NCBI RefSeq assembly: GCF_030867145.1
Contig: NC_134418.1
Coordinates: 55,527,682 to 55,591,681 of the forward strand
DNA from: Opisthocomus hoazin
Lineage: Eukaryota; Chordata; Aves; Opisthocomiformes; Opisthocomidae
Direction: 5' to 3'
Length of the DNA stretch: 64,000 nucleotides
Shown: positions 46,201 to 56,200 of the stretch, piece by piece
Position numbering within the stretch: position 1 is the stretch's first letter
How the letters are laid out: each line of letters begins with the position of its first letter
The notes under the pieces: model-generated
Databases searched by the model: none
Seen by the model: the letters and a program-made list of their open reading frames with translations, nothing else
Told to the model about the DNA's origin: nothing
Position numbers and translations under genes: made by a program

Positions 46201-48640
46201 TACTGTGAAGTTGTAGGGATCAGATTCCTGTTCTCTCTCTCATATGCAACATGGAAATTGAGAAAAACTTCAGGAAAATCAGTCACCTTTAGAGCAACAC
46301 AAGGTCAACGAGAATCATGGGGAGAACAGAGTCGCCCTCTCCTGAGCCACCAACACAGTTTGCAGCACAGTGTCCCAGGACAGACTTCATATAAGCATCA
46401 ACTCTACCTGCTTGTCTGACTTGTAAGCCACTGGAAAAACAGTTGCAAATGGGCATGCTTGCAGTTGCAACCACACACAGTCATGAGGGAACTGTCATCA
46501 GAAACATCATTTTTGGAAGTCCTGCATTTATATGGATACTGCATACTCCGTATGGCCTGTACTCCTGTAGACCGGAATCCTGTAGATTTTACTTTAGTTT
46601 TATAACCTTGAGATAACAACGTACAGGGAGGTCACGATCTTCATTTTATAGTTTTCTGTCACCAACATTAAATAAGTAAATAAATCACCACAGAGCAAAC
46701 CAGGATAAAACTCACTCCCCTGAATCCCAGGATGGTCCCCTACCTGCTCTCACTTGCAACTTAACATTTAGTTAGATACATTTTAATAAGGAATGAGACA
46801 GGCTGTTTAACGTACCCAAAATGACTCTCTGGGTCGCCAGAATGTCTGTGTTCTTGGACAGGGCAGCTTCTGAGAAGGGGGGCCAAATGTCCATCAAGTC
46901 TGACGGCAAAGTGGTTAGCTTGTTGCTGGAGATGTCCAGGTAGGTGAGGTTTCCCAGGTACCGGCCAGCATCAGCAGGAATGCTGGTCACTTTATTGTTG
47001 TGTAAATCAAGAGTCCGTAGGTTGGGCATCTCTGCCAGCGATTCCCAAGGGAAAGTCGAGAGCAGATTACCATCCAGCCGTAGCTCATGCAGTTGTTTCA
47101 AGTTATAGAAACTGCTGATATCAACATTGGCTACACAGTTGTAAGTTACCCATAGGTATTTGAGATCTACTAGGTAGTAAAAGGCTTCAGTCGGAATCCT
47201 TCGTATGACAGTCTTCTCTATACGAAGTTTTACAGTATCCACAGGAACATTCACGGGGATCTCATACATGTCAGGATCATTACAGAGCACAGACCTAGCA
47301 TCAAAAAACCAAAACAAAATAACAAAAAGAGGCGAGAGATATTGGCATTTCATTATCAGAAATTTGTATTTCAGATTTAAACGCAGATACTATTCTTTCT
47401 GCAACCCTACTCGCAGAATAAAGAATGTCAAATCAAGAACAGTTATCTGCATTTAAAAACTGAAAAGACTAATGTAATTTTCTAAAGATAAAAATAATAC
47501 AAAATAGCAATGATACTTTCACATGAAATCTAGATTTGCTTTATTCAAACACGTGTAAGCACCATCTTCTGTCCATCATTCCACTGACAACTGAAAAACC
47601 AAAACCATTGCACCAGGAATAATACGTGCATGTATCTCAAGTGGGCACTGCATGCCATCTGTTTTACTGAAATTCAGGCTGTTGGATTAATAATTTCTAA
47701 TTTTTCTGCATGACAAAGATTCAAAGTAACTGGCTATATTTACATTTCAGAATAGACTGAAAATTGAGAATGTTAGCATATTTCTCTAAAGAAGAGCTTC
47801 CTAGCCCTATTTCTGGTAGCTACATAGAAATGACCTGCTTTTTAGAGGTGCTAAGAACTTTCTGCTCCCATTGTTCTCTGTGAAATGGGATTTCTCAGCA
47901 TTTTGAAGAATCTGTATGTTTCCACTTCTTTGGGGTACATTGTTTGCACATATTAGCTTGAAGATTTTGCTCCCCTCAATAAGCCCATCTTCAATTTTCT
48001 CCCCCTTTCCTCTACATTCTTCCTCTATTTTACTTACTCCTCATGCAGCTTTATACTGTGACAATAAGTAGCAATGACAAACAGCATCTCCCAAAACCGA
48101 CATGACAACACCCAGATCAAATTTCAAATTAACCTCTTTATTACCAAAAATTATATGATTTTCTTGCAGATTAAAAAAGAAGAGAGTACTGTTTCATTTC
48201 ATTTAAACCAGAATCACCTTCCAGTAGACAACTAGTTTGTAGAAATAGCAAGGACATTACAATAGCAGGAAAATCAAGGAGCAGAAAGAAATTGCCTTCT
48301 GCAAAAACTGAAGATTTAGAGTAGCTATTTGCTAAGTACAAAGCCATAATCACCATCTGCTCCTATTCAGGAACACCACTAGCCATATAACACCAGTGTA
48401 AAATATGCCTTTATTTCAATCATGCTAGAACTAATTTGCAATATACGAGAATCTTATTTTCAATCAATTTATTCAACCCTTTTCCTTACAAATTGCCTCC
48501 TATAACAAATAATAATATACATACCTTGTTCCAGTGCCATCACTTCTGCCATGGTAAACACAAGTGCATTGTGAAGGACAAAAACCATGCACTTCTTCAA
48601 AAAAGCTCATTAGCAGGTAGAAGTAAATAAACAGATACAT
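36167..48640 (-). CDS. LRIT3: LRIT3, leucine-rich repeat, Ig-like and transmembrane protein 3 (4 coding exons, complete)
   Basis: This is a type I membrane protein of photoreceptor terminals. In mammals it is needed for assembly of the mGluR6-TRPM1 cascade at ON-bipolar synapses, and loss causes congenital stationary night blindness. The coding exons are 48525-48640, 46816-47294, 38310-38615 and 36167-37269. They total 2004 nt and encode 667 residues, against 679 for the human protein as I recall it. Domains: signal peptide 1-19; LRR N-cap cysteines 21, 25, 27 and 43; LRRs about 60-180; LRR C-cap (NPWFCDC, Cys207 and 209 with 234 and 253); Ig domain with Cys277, Trp289 and Cys330; charged linker about 355-465; FN3 about 469-555; transmembrane segment about 566-591; tail ending SEYLC. 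All junctions are GT/AG and in phase. The linker is unlike the human Ser/Thr-rich one. RRH lies 1.5 kb upstream. Confidence 0.96.
36800..36877 (-). repeat. 39-bp tandem duplication inside LRIT3 exon 4
   Basis: Two 39-nt units lie side by side in the reading frame. They give KQTGEIRKKGEET followed by KQTGETSKKGEEA (residues 432-444 and 445-457). The units differ at few positions, so the duplication looks fairly recent. It lengthens the membrane-proximal linker without a frame change. Confidence 0.85.
37270..38309. other. LRIT3 intron 3
   Basis: This is a 1.0-kb intron with an A-rich low-complexity tract at about 37391-37440. Nothing else is recognised. Confidence 0.75.
38310..38615 (-). CDS. 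LRIT3: LRIT3 exon 3: LRR C-cap and first half of Ig domain
   Basis: This 306-nt exon has a CTTCAG acceptor and an ACAG|GTATAA donor. It encodes GLQDNPWFCDCRISKLIEF (C-cap), then KPSVMTSATKI, GSNVLLRCDATGYPTPQLTW (Ig strands B to C) and PVNYT, where the codon splits with exon 4. The Ig domain is therefore divided by the last intron, as in human. Confidence 0.96.
40240..40330 (+). mobile_element. CR1 LINE, 3' terminal fragment
   Basis: The sequence GGTTGGACTAGATGACC, then AGAGGTCCCTTCCAGCCC, and a terminal ATTCTGTG repeated twice is the diagnostic CR1 3' end of birds and reptiles. It is strongly 5'-truncated and non-coding. It is inserted antisense to LRIT3. Confidence 0.92.
40931..41142 (-). 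mobile_element. CR1 LINE, 3' terminal fragment
   Basis: Read on the minus strand, it ends with ATGATTCTATGATTCTA. Upstream it shows the CR1 pattern GACTTGATG..., GGTTTAGTGGTGGACTTGGC, ...GGCAGCCTGCTCCA in reverse. It is non-coding and 5'-truncated, in the same orientation as LRIT3. Its 3' end faces that of the copy at 40240-40330. Confidence 0.9.
44005..44440 (+). mobile_element. Old, diverged CR1 LINE fragment
   Basis: GGGCATCACGTTTTAAGAG, AGTCCAAAGGCAACAA, AGGACAAGAGGTAATCAGCT, GGTTAGATATTAAGAGAAAC and TAAGCACTGGAAGAGGTTACC follow the order of a CR1 3' region, with many substitutions. The terminal octamer repeats are not recognisable and the right border is approximate. No coding capacity remains. 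Confidence 0.75.
44038..44062. repeat. 11-bp-arm hairpin followed by a T run
   Basis: AGATGTCCACA and TGTGGACATCT are perfect inverted arms around ATC, followed directly by a run of eight T (44063-44070). It lies inside the diverged CR1 copy, so it probably arose by mutation of that copy. Function unknown. Confidence 0.6.
46816..47294 (-). CDS. LRIT3: LRIT3 exon 2: leucine-rich repeats
   Basis: This 479-nt exon has a GATGCTAG acceptor and a TTGG|GTACGT donor. After SVLCND, the last N-cap cysteine, it encodes successive LRRs: VKLRIEKTVIRRIPTEAFYY, LHELRLDGNLLSTFPWESL, LRTLDLHNNKVTSIP and LTYLDISSNKLTTLP. Each matches the human protein closely. The stretch near the end (SEAALSKNTDILATQRVILG) is the variable part before the C-cap. 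Confidence 0.96.
47295..48524. other. LRIT3 intron 1
   Basis: This is a 1.2-kb AT-rich intron between the signal-peptide exon and the LRR exon. No repeat or other feature is recognised. Confidence 0.75.
48525..48640 (-). CDS. LRIT3: LRIT3 exon 1: signal peptide and LRR N-cap
   Basis: The ATG at 48640-48638 has a good context (GCC before ATG). It opens MYLFIYFYLLMSFFEEVHG, a signal peptide, followed by FCPSQCTCVYHGRSDGTGT. The human counterpart has CPSQCTCDYHGRNDGSGS. The exon is 116 nt and ends AG|GTATGT, and the split Arg codon is completed by the first G of exon 2. Confidence 0.95.
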
Positions 48641-50135
48641 GGCTTCCTCTCAGCAGAACTGATACGAAAAAATTTGAAAACTTTATTCCTAGGCACTCAT
48701 GTGCAGTGTGCTATGAATGTGAATGTAGACATCCATTTAGTAACAGGAGATTACATCAGATTAGCTGAGATCTGTAGTTGCTTAACCTTCAAATGTATCC
48801 CGAAAGGGATCAGTTAAACCAGCTCATTCTTTATGCTGTCAGAAGAACACACTCTGTTTCACATCATATCCAGCATGTTTCAAGGCTATTATAATATGTA
48901 GTTTGTAGGGTTAGTATGTAATATTTCTTTGCTCCTTCTATGACACAATGCATTATTACTGTCCGTAAAGTGTTACAAAGTTCCTGCAGGAAATCTAGTA
49001 CAGCTTGAGGATATCGGCTGCATTTTCTTTAATACTAAAAATCACAAATTAATAGGAAGTCTAGATTCCAGAACTTTGACAAAAAAATGTGTAAAAACAG
49101 GTTTTTACCAAAAAAAAGTAAATTTTAAATGTTACACACTGCAAAGCCAAACTTCAGATGCATGCATACATAATAATAGATATTTATTCTCAAAAATCTG
49201 AGAATCATCAAGAGTGCATGTACTAACATTGATAAATAGGTCTATACACAGTCATCTCTTCCATCCTGAAGAAATCCATTGCTCACATAGCCAAAGGTAT
49301 TTTTTGAAATTACACAACAGACCTGTATAATGATGAGATTGACTTAGAAATGATAAGAAATACCACAAGGAATGAAAACCATAAATATTTACTTAGTTTT
49401 ACGTGCCTCCCAAGCATCAGGCTTTAGGGTGCATTTTGTCTCACTTTGAAGATTTGCTGTGCAGTCACAAGCACGGGAAGCATACTACTGTTATTAAAAA
49501 AAGCTGTCTTTCCTATATATTCATTTGGTTGTGTGAGCCAAAACTTCACAAATACTTTAAATATCCTGAAATTCCTTCACAATCCTAGAAGCTGACAACA
49601 GGTTCTGTAGGGTTTGGCTAGGTATTTTGATAACATACTCACAGACACAGAACTCTGCAAGGCATAGCAACATGGACACTTGGTAATGAAATATATTCAC
49701 ACGGGGATAATCCAGAGTATTTAAAGTCTGGAAAACTTTCAAGGGAAGTTGAGGGAAAGTAATTCATGAAAGGACTTACAGGTGTAAAATCCACATTACT
49801 GAATCCAAGTGCTTCCTGCTTCAGTCTCTCCCTGCCCCTGTCACCTTGTCCAACCCCGTGAGAGTCACAGTGAACACCTCACTAGCCTTTTTTGTTTGGG
49901 ACAGACACATTAGGCCAATAAACCTCACTTTCAAAAACTGAAGCATTAGCGGGTTTTTTCTTTTTTTTTTTTCTTCTTTTTAACCTATCTAAGAAGATTA
50001 CTGTGTTTAACAGAAAACAGATGGCTGGCTGGGGCAGATTACTATTCCAAAAGATTAATCTTCCAAAAGATTAATTAACTTTAACCCAGATTTTACTCCT
50101 TTCCATGTGACTTATGCAGGCAAATGACATGAGTT
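48641..50135. other. Short intergenic space: RRH 3' UTR and LRIT3 5' region
   Basis: Only 1.5 kb separates the RRH stop from the LRIT3 start, both on the minus strand. It must hold the RRH 3' UTR and the LRIT3 promoter. A T-rich tract lies at 49950-49982. No TATA box is evident. Confidence 0.7.
49183..49188 (-). promoter_or_regulatory. Candidate poly(A) signal for RRH
   Basis: AATAAA on the minus strand (TTTATT on plus), about 950 nt past the RRH stop codon and 540 nt before the LRIT3 start. It is the only canonical hexamer I noticed in this gap. Use is inferred. Confidence 0.35.
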
Positions 50136-50241
50136 CTATGATGTCAGTGCATTCTGAGATACAGTCATGGGCAAGGCATTGTTTATAGTTATCTCTTGTC
50201 TCGTCTGACATCGCACCATTGCCAGGATTGCCCTCCGAAAC
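50136..50241 (-). CDS. RRH: RRH exon 7: cytoplasmic tail and stop
   Basis: A CTTTGCAG acceptor leads to an exon that completes the Lys codon. It then reads [20 protein letters not shown] and [14 protein letters not shown] before TAG at 50138-50136. Human has FRRAMLAMFKCQTHQ and MDVSQNPLASGRI. A longer open frame in another phase across this exon is a shadow. Confidence 0.95.
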
Positions 50242-53200
50242 CTGCAAAGGACAAGAAAGGGAAAGCAGAAAGATCACTAGCTGGAGACACAAATATAAAG
50301 AAGAACTGGGTAAGCTAGCCTCAAGTATTACAACAGTTTTCAATTTTAGTAAAACTTCCTTAATAACAACCAGTGTATTTGGAATTCAAAAAGGCCTGAG
50401 TCTTTTTCACTTCCATGTACAGGAATAACTGAGTTAAGTTCAATGTTTCTTTTGTAACAGGGGACACAGCAGATTTGCTTATCCCAGGACAGAGTATAGT
50501 CACAACAAAGATAAACTGACAGAATGGGGAAAAAATGAGATGGCTTTCCATTGACTCAAAGGGACCAGATAAGGTCACCTAGACTGAGATCACAGGCTCT
50601 ACTTGTATGTTGGTAGTAGAGAAAGGAAGCATGCTCCTTTGCAAAACCCAGTTCCCAGTCAGAGGCACTGGCTTGGTTAGAACATTTGATATGCTTGCTC
50701 AAAACAGAAGAATGGACTTCACTTATTTAATGAAAAGTGTCAATCCATCCTAGTCAGTCAGAATATGACACATCTCAAATCAAGCAAGGAAATCCACAGA
50801 AGTTACATGTCACTAAGCCAACACACATTTTGGTCACAGTCATTAAAACTAGTCTACTGCTGATGCAACTCAAATTTCATAATGTGTCCCTCTAAGAAAC
50901 CACAAAGGGACTTTCAAAACTGTCTTACAAAAGCTTCGTTAACATGTTCTCAAATATCTTTATCAATTCAGTATGTTCTGATGACGACCAAACCAATTTC
51001 TTTTACACTTTCCTGTGCAAAATGTCATCTCTGGTATATCAACAGTGGCTTACTTTTTGATCTCTTCACTAATCAGTTTGGCATATGCTACAGATGATCA
51101 TTCTACAGTTACATGATATGCTAAAATAATGCAGTAGACTGATACTAAATTAGGAGCACTCACTTTTTGTTTGCAATTACATAAATGCAGGGATTATAGA
51201 ATGTGGAAGATTTTGCAAATAGAGGAGCGATGATGGCCATTGCAGGAGAAATTTTCCTTGGGTCTCCAAAGGAAGACCATAAACACACAATAGAATATGG
51301 AGACCATGCCACCAAGAACATTACAATCATCACAACAGACATCTGTAAAACAAGAGGAACAGACACATAACCAGTACTACCTGAAGATGAAGAGCTCATA
51401 ACTTAACGCAAGCTGTCCAGAACCAAATAACCACACGTAAACAAGCACATCTGACAAATTTTGACAGGTTATAATGAAATCTCACCTTCGGGATTTAATA
51501 TCTCATCATGCTGCCATTTATTTTGGCGTGCTGTTATTTCATTATGTACAATTTGCCTTTACAGTCAGCACTACTGATCATGTTAAATCTATCCATCAAA
51601 AGTTTAAATGTCCAGAGAGGACTCCGCACATGAATTACGATCATCACGTCAGAGCTGGAAATGCACTGCAAGCTATCAGCAAAGCCCCTCCTTCAAACTG
51701 CAAGTTACCTTAGCTGTATTATTGGTTTTATTATATTTCTGAAGAGCTACACTCTGACATGCACCAGAGGATGGCTATCCATCCCTAAGAAAAGAAAAAG
51801 ATACATTTAAAAATGATCAGGTAATCAACATCATCTGAGCCACAGAAGACACCAACTTTTACGTAAATCACCTTAGTTTAACCACTTCCTAGCCCCTCCC
51901 TCTGTTTTCTGTTCAGGTGCAAACAACCTGAAATCTATTTACTGACCTTGCTAGAGAAAGTATGACAAACTGCTTCCCAAAGATAAAATGCTCTATCAGA
52001 ATGACAGATTTCCTTTCAAAACAGACTTGAAGCACACATCAAGAAAAAGAAGTTTCAAATGTAACCTTTTTTTGCCATTCTGGAGAGCCCAAGGAGAAGG
52101 AATCCAGGAAAACCACGTCACTCTCAGAAGCTATCACAAAAAATAAATACGAACTGAGAGAAAAATCTAAGCCAAACAACCAATCTAATAAAAACATTTC
52201 ATAAGGCTTAACTATGGTACAGTTAAATAAAAGAAAGTGAGTGTTCCAGGACACAAAGGCTCAGTCCATACACTTAAGAAACCCAGAGGTGTCTGCTAGG
52301 TTTAATGAAGCATGGTAGCCGTGTTCAAGCAGCACACTGAGGAGAGATCTGAGCAGCCATCTGTCTTCTCTGCCTGCCTGTCAGAGGGAACAGTTGGCAA
52401 ATGCTGGGACTCACACCCTGGCACACACCACACCACAGCTAGAACTGAACCGTGACAAACTGGGGTAGCGGGAAAGCAGGAGAGGAATCAACCAGGACAG
52501 AGTTCTCTGGCTTTTGTCAGGGACAGGAATCAGTAATGGAAACTGGGATGGAAACCTCAAATTAATCAAGAGGACAAACCAAACCAAACTGCAGGGCTCT
52601 TTGTATGTACAAGATTCCGTTGTATTAACTATACCCTCATTCGGTCTTTCAGTGATGAACAAAATGAGAAACAAGAAGTAAACGGCTGCTTCATATGAGC
52701 TGTTCTAGACCACACACGATAAACAAGCTGTGACTCTCTCCACAGAAGATTCCTACTTAAACACAAACGCAATACCTATTGATAATATTGTAAAGAAAGA
52801 ACCCTTGTGTTTAGAAGTTTGGTGTGTAGAAAGCTTAGAAGATGCTAACTGGTGAAAAAGCAAGCTGTCCAGTTCTAAAGAAGGATACTGTTTTACGCCA
52901 AACCTTCCCTTTTTTTTAATATAACTCAGTGTCTTCAACTGCAAAACCAGAAAAAAAGCATTTTCTTCACAAATATAAGTCTAAATTTGTAATTCAATCC
53001 TCAGTTTCAAGAATTCTGAAAGTTCTTCAGAAGATAAAAATGCTCAAATTATTACTTCTAGGTAAAAATACAACTTTTCAAAATTTAGCAGTTAGAAAGC
53101 TTTCCAAGAAATGTTAGGTTTGCATTGATAAGTAATTCAAAAGCATAGGTACACACTCTTCTGTCCAATTCTCTCCCACTTTTTTTATCATGCCCAACCA

Positions 53201-56200
53201 TAAATCATATCTTTACGGAAAATCAAAGGAGCTAGTGAATGTCAGGCTTCCTGAAGGACTTTTATGTCAGCCTTCCAGGGAGGATATACCATTTTACACC
53301 ATCACTCATGTTTGCTATTGTTTATGTAAGAAAGAGAGAAGCTCAACAGACTGAAAAGAGCAAGGGATCAGAATCACACAGCTCGGGAGCTTGGAGACGC
53401 ACGTTCATTTCTAGGCCATGAGTTCAGTAAGTAAAGAATCTAGTGTTATTAAGTCAAGCCAAGAGTTTTCACCAAGGCTAAATTTCAGTTACTATTTAGT
53501 GCAAAAGGAAAAGGGGAATGTAGGAAATGGAAACGCTTAGAAGGCTGCACTGTTTCTTTGCCCCCAAGACTTTAACACAAAAGAAGATGCTTAAAACAAA
53601 ACATGCCTTCATTTACCGTACCTTTGTCACATCTACTTGGTCAGACCAATCTGCATTGATGCTCTCCAGGCAGTTACTGCTGGCATACTGTTTCATTGCC
53701 CGGGAAACATTGTAATAACAGTAAAACATGACTGTTAAGGGTACAACAAAATTAACAGCAATTACACTCATTGTGTAGGAAACAAAGGACCTGATAAGAC
53801 AGAAAAACAAAACATAGTAACTTACAAATAGCCATCCAGGAAAAGTTACTAAAGAATTTGGTATTTTGATTTGACTACGAAATTTTAAAGCAAGCTTTTA
53901 AAGAATTGGGAAAATTTTATTTAGCCTTATGTTTTTTTATTAGCAACTAAAAGTCTTGCAGTTTTCAAGCATGGCTCAATTCCTATGGTATTTTCTAGAC
54001 TTCCTCTATATTATTTCCTTTGCTTTAAAATTATTTTTATAAATTAGGCTTCATACTTGAGAAAGAAGTTATGCTCATATAGTGGTGAATTAAATAATCT
54101 TAGCCTTCAATGAGACAGCAAATTTAAAAGAACGGGTGAAGAGGAATCTTACGCATCATTTTTCCTCCAATTTACTGTGCACGTTGCTCCAGTCGGATCC
54201 GGAGCGTAGCTAGCCCAGCCTACAGCAGGCATGGAAGCCCAGAAGACTGCATTTATCCAAGCAGCAAGGATTAGAATGGCATAGCTATGGGCAGTCATTC
54301 TTCTTCCTGTGGCCAAGCACATACAATCACAAACCATTGCCATCGTTTGCTTGCTTTCAGTGTCAAACTTGAACTACAAGTGGCTTCCAGCAAGCACATA
54401 CCAGGTTAATAATCATCCTTTTGAAAGCCTGCACTCCCAAACACCGTAGCGTATCTCTCTTGTGCTGCTGAACAGCAACTCAAGCTTTCCAGCCTTAAAA
54501 CGCCACTTAAATATCGTCACCTATTCCAATTGCAGGCAATAGCTGATCCTAACCCCATGGCAAAAAGCTTATTATGCAACAGTACATTCAGGTGTATCTT
54601 TGCATGATTGCAGGGGGAGGAATTAACTGTTAGAATACAGCCATAACACAGAGGGGAGAAAAACATCCAGTACAAAGTTAACACAACACGAGAGGCACAC
54701 ACTAGCTTGACAGTGGTCAAAACCCCCCACAGCTAGAGGCTTTTCATGTGCTTCTGTTTATGGATGTGGCCCTCTAAAGACTGGGAACAGCCATGAAAAT
54801 ACAACTTATAAACAGAACAGCCGCCTAATTCTGAAATTTTCTTTTTCACAAGCAGTACGACCCATGCCAACCAGATAACTTACCTAACCAAGTACCGTGG
54901 GATCATGCCCTAAATTCAAATTATGCCCAGCACTGTAATTATGGAGTCATTCATGAGAAAACAATACAATTAGACTCTTATTTCATAGAAACCCAACAGT
55001 GAATGATTTTTTGACCACAAGTACAGTACCTATATCAGGCCTGCAGATTGTCAGGTAACGGTCAACTGCAACAACAGTGAGCAAACCAATACTTGCCATC
55101 CCAAAAAAGATATTTAAGGCAGCATAGATCTGAAATTAAAACAAACAAACAAAAAATCCTTTCTCAGAAATCTTTCAAAGGTACAAACACAAATTTGTGG
55201 ACCGCATTGAAGGCACTAAGATACATTACATTCAGCCAGTGTTCTCTTCCATAAGCAAGGTACTGAAGGAACTAATTCAATGCAGGCAATTTGGAGCTGG
55301 CTTATTTAAAATTAAACATTTCAAAAGCAACCTGCGTGTCTGCACATCAGAAACCCTAAAGACAGTAGTCTAAAAAGCAATCAAACACCACACTTCAGTA
55401 AGTAAATTTTGAGATTCAGAGACAAAGAGTTTGGAGGTTGGGGAGGGTTCAGTTCATGTTTTCAGTATATGTTAAATAAACCTGAAGCACATCTGATTCA
55501 CCAGAAGTAGTCATGGCTTTAGCAAATGTGAGGTCCTGAATTGTCACTCTTTCCTCTGTTGTATAACTGCACTTATTCCACAGATACAGCACACTGATTT
55601 TTCCCATCAGCCATGTGTCCCATCTACTCCACAGAGTGACACAGGTTGCAATTCCAACATACTGCAAATGCATCTGCCCAGTCATCCCACAGGTAGCCTG
55701 ACCAGGAGGGATGACTGGGAGGGCTATGCTACCACTGGCACCCCCGAAATACAGAGTCCTGTGGCAGACCACATGCCACCAGCCACTATAATAGAACCAC
55801 ATGACATTCAGCCATCTCAGTTCACAGGGTTCATTTGGTTTAGGTTGACATGAGTTGTGCTTCAGGTGATCCTAACTCCCAAAGCACTGGTAGTGAGATT
55901 TCACATCAACCCACTACAAGTCAGTCTAGATCCAAAGATGTTAAAAGTGAGGCTTCCTGTAAACAGTCACTGAATTTTGAGCTTCAAATAACTGTGTACT
56001 CAGGCAAGTGATGTCGGACTGTTATAAACATCCATTATATAAAGGTCCAAAATGTACAGTGTTGCTAGTATTTTCTTTGAGTCACATTTTCAGCATATGC
56101 CTTCACACTACTACTCATTTCCTTGGGCATTTAAGACCAACAGTCTTTTTTAAAAAAGTAGATTTAAATCACAGTATATAGCAAGCAAAGGGCACCATCT

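Larger units (their letters stand above)
38616..46815. other. LRIT3 intron 2 (8.2 kb)
   Basis: The largest intron of the gene. It holds three CR1 fragments (40240-40330, 40931-41142 and 44005-44440). It also has a poly-T run near 40468-40485, a TG/TA-rich stretch at 42170-42235, a hairpin at 44038-44062 and a G/T-rich tract at 45378-45450. No further exon is recognised. Confidence 0.75.

Noticed and set aside
50071-50343. 90-codon minus-strand frame across the last RRH exon
   Set aside because: It reads the exon in the wrong phase and runs through the splice acceptor. The correct phase gives FRRAILAM... and TAG at 50136.
55449-55802. 117-codon minus-strand frame in RRH intron 2
   Set aside because: It lies between two RRH exons with a proven in-phase junction and has no recognisable domain.
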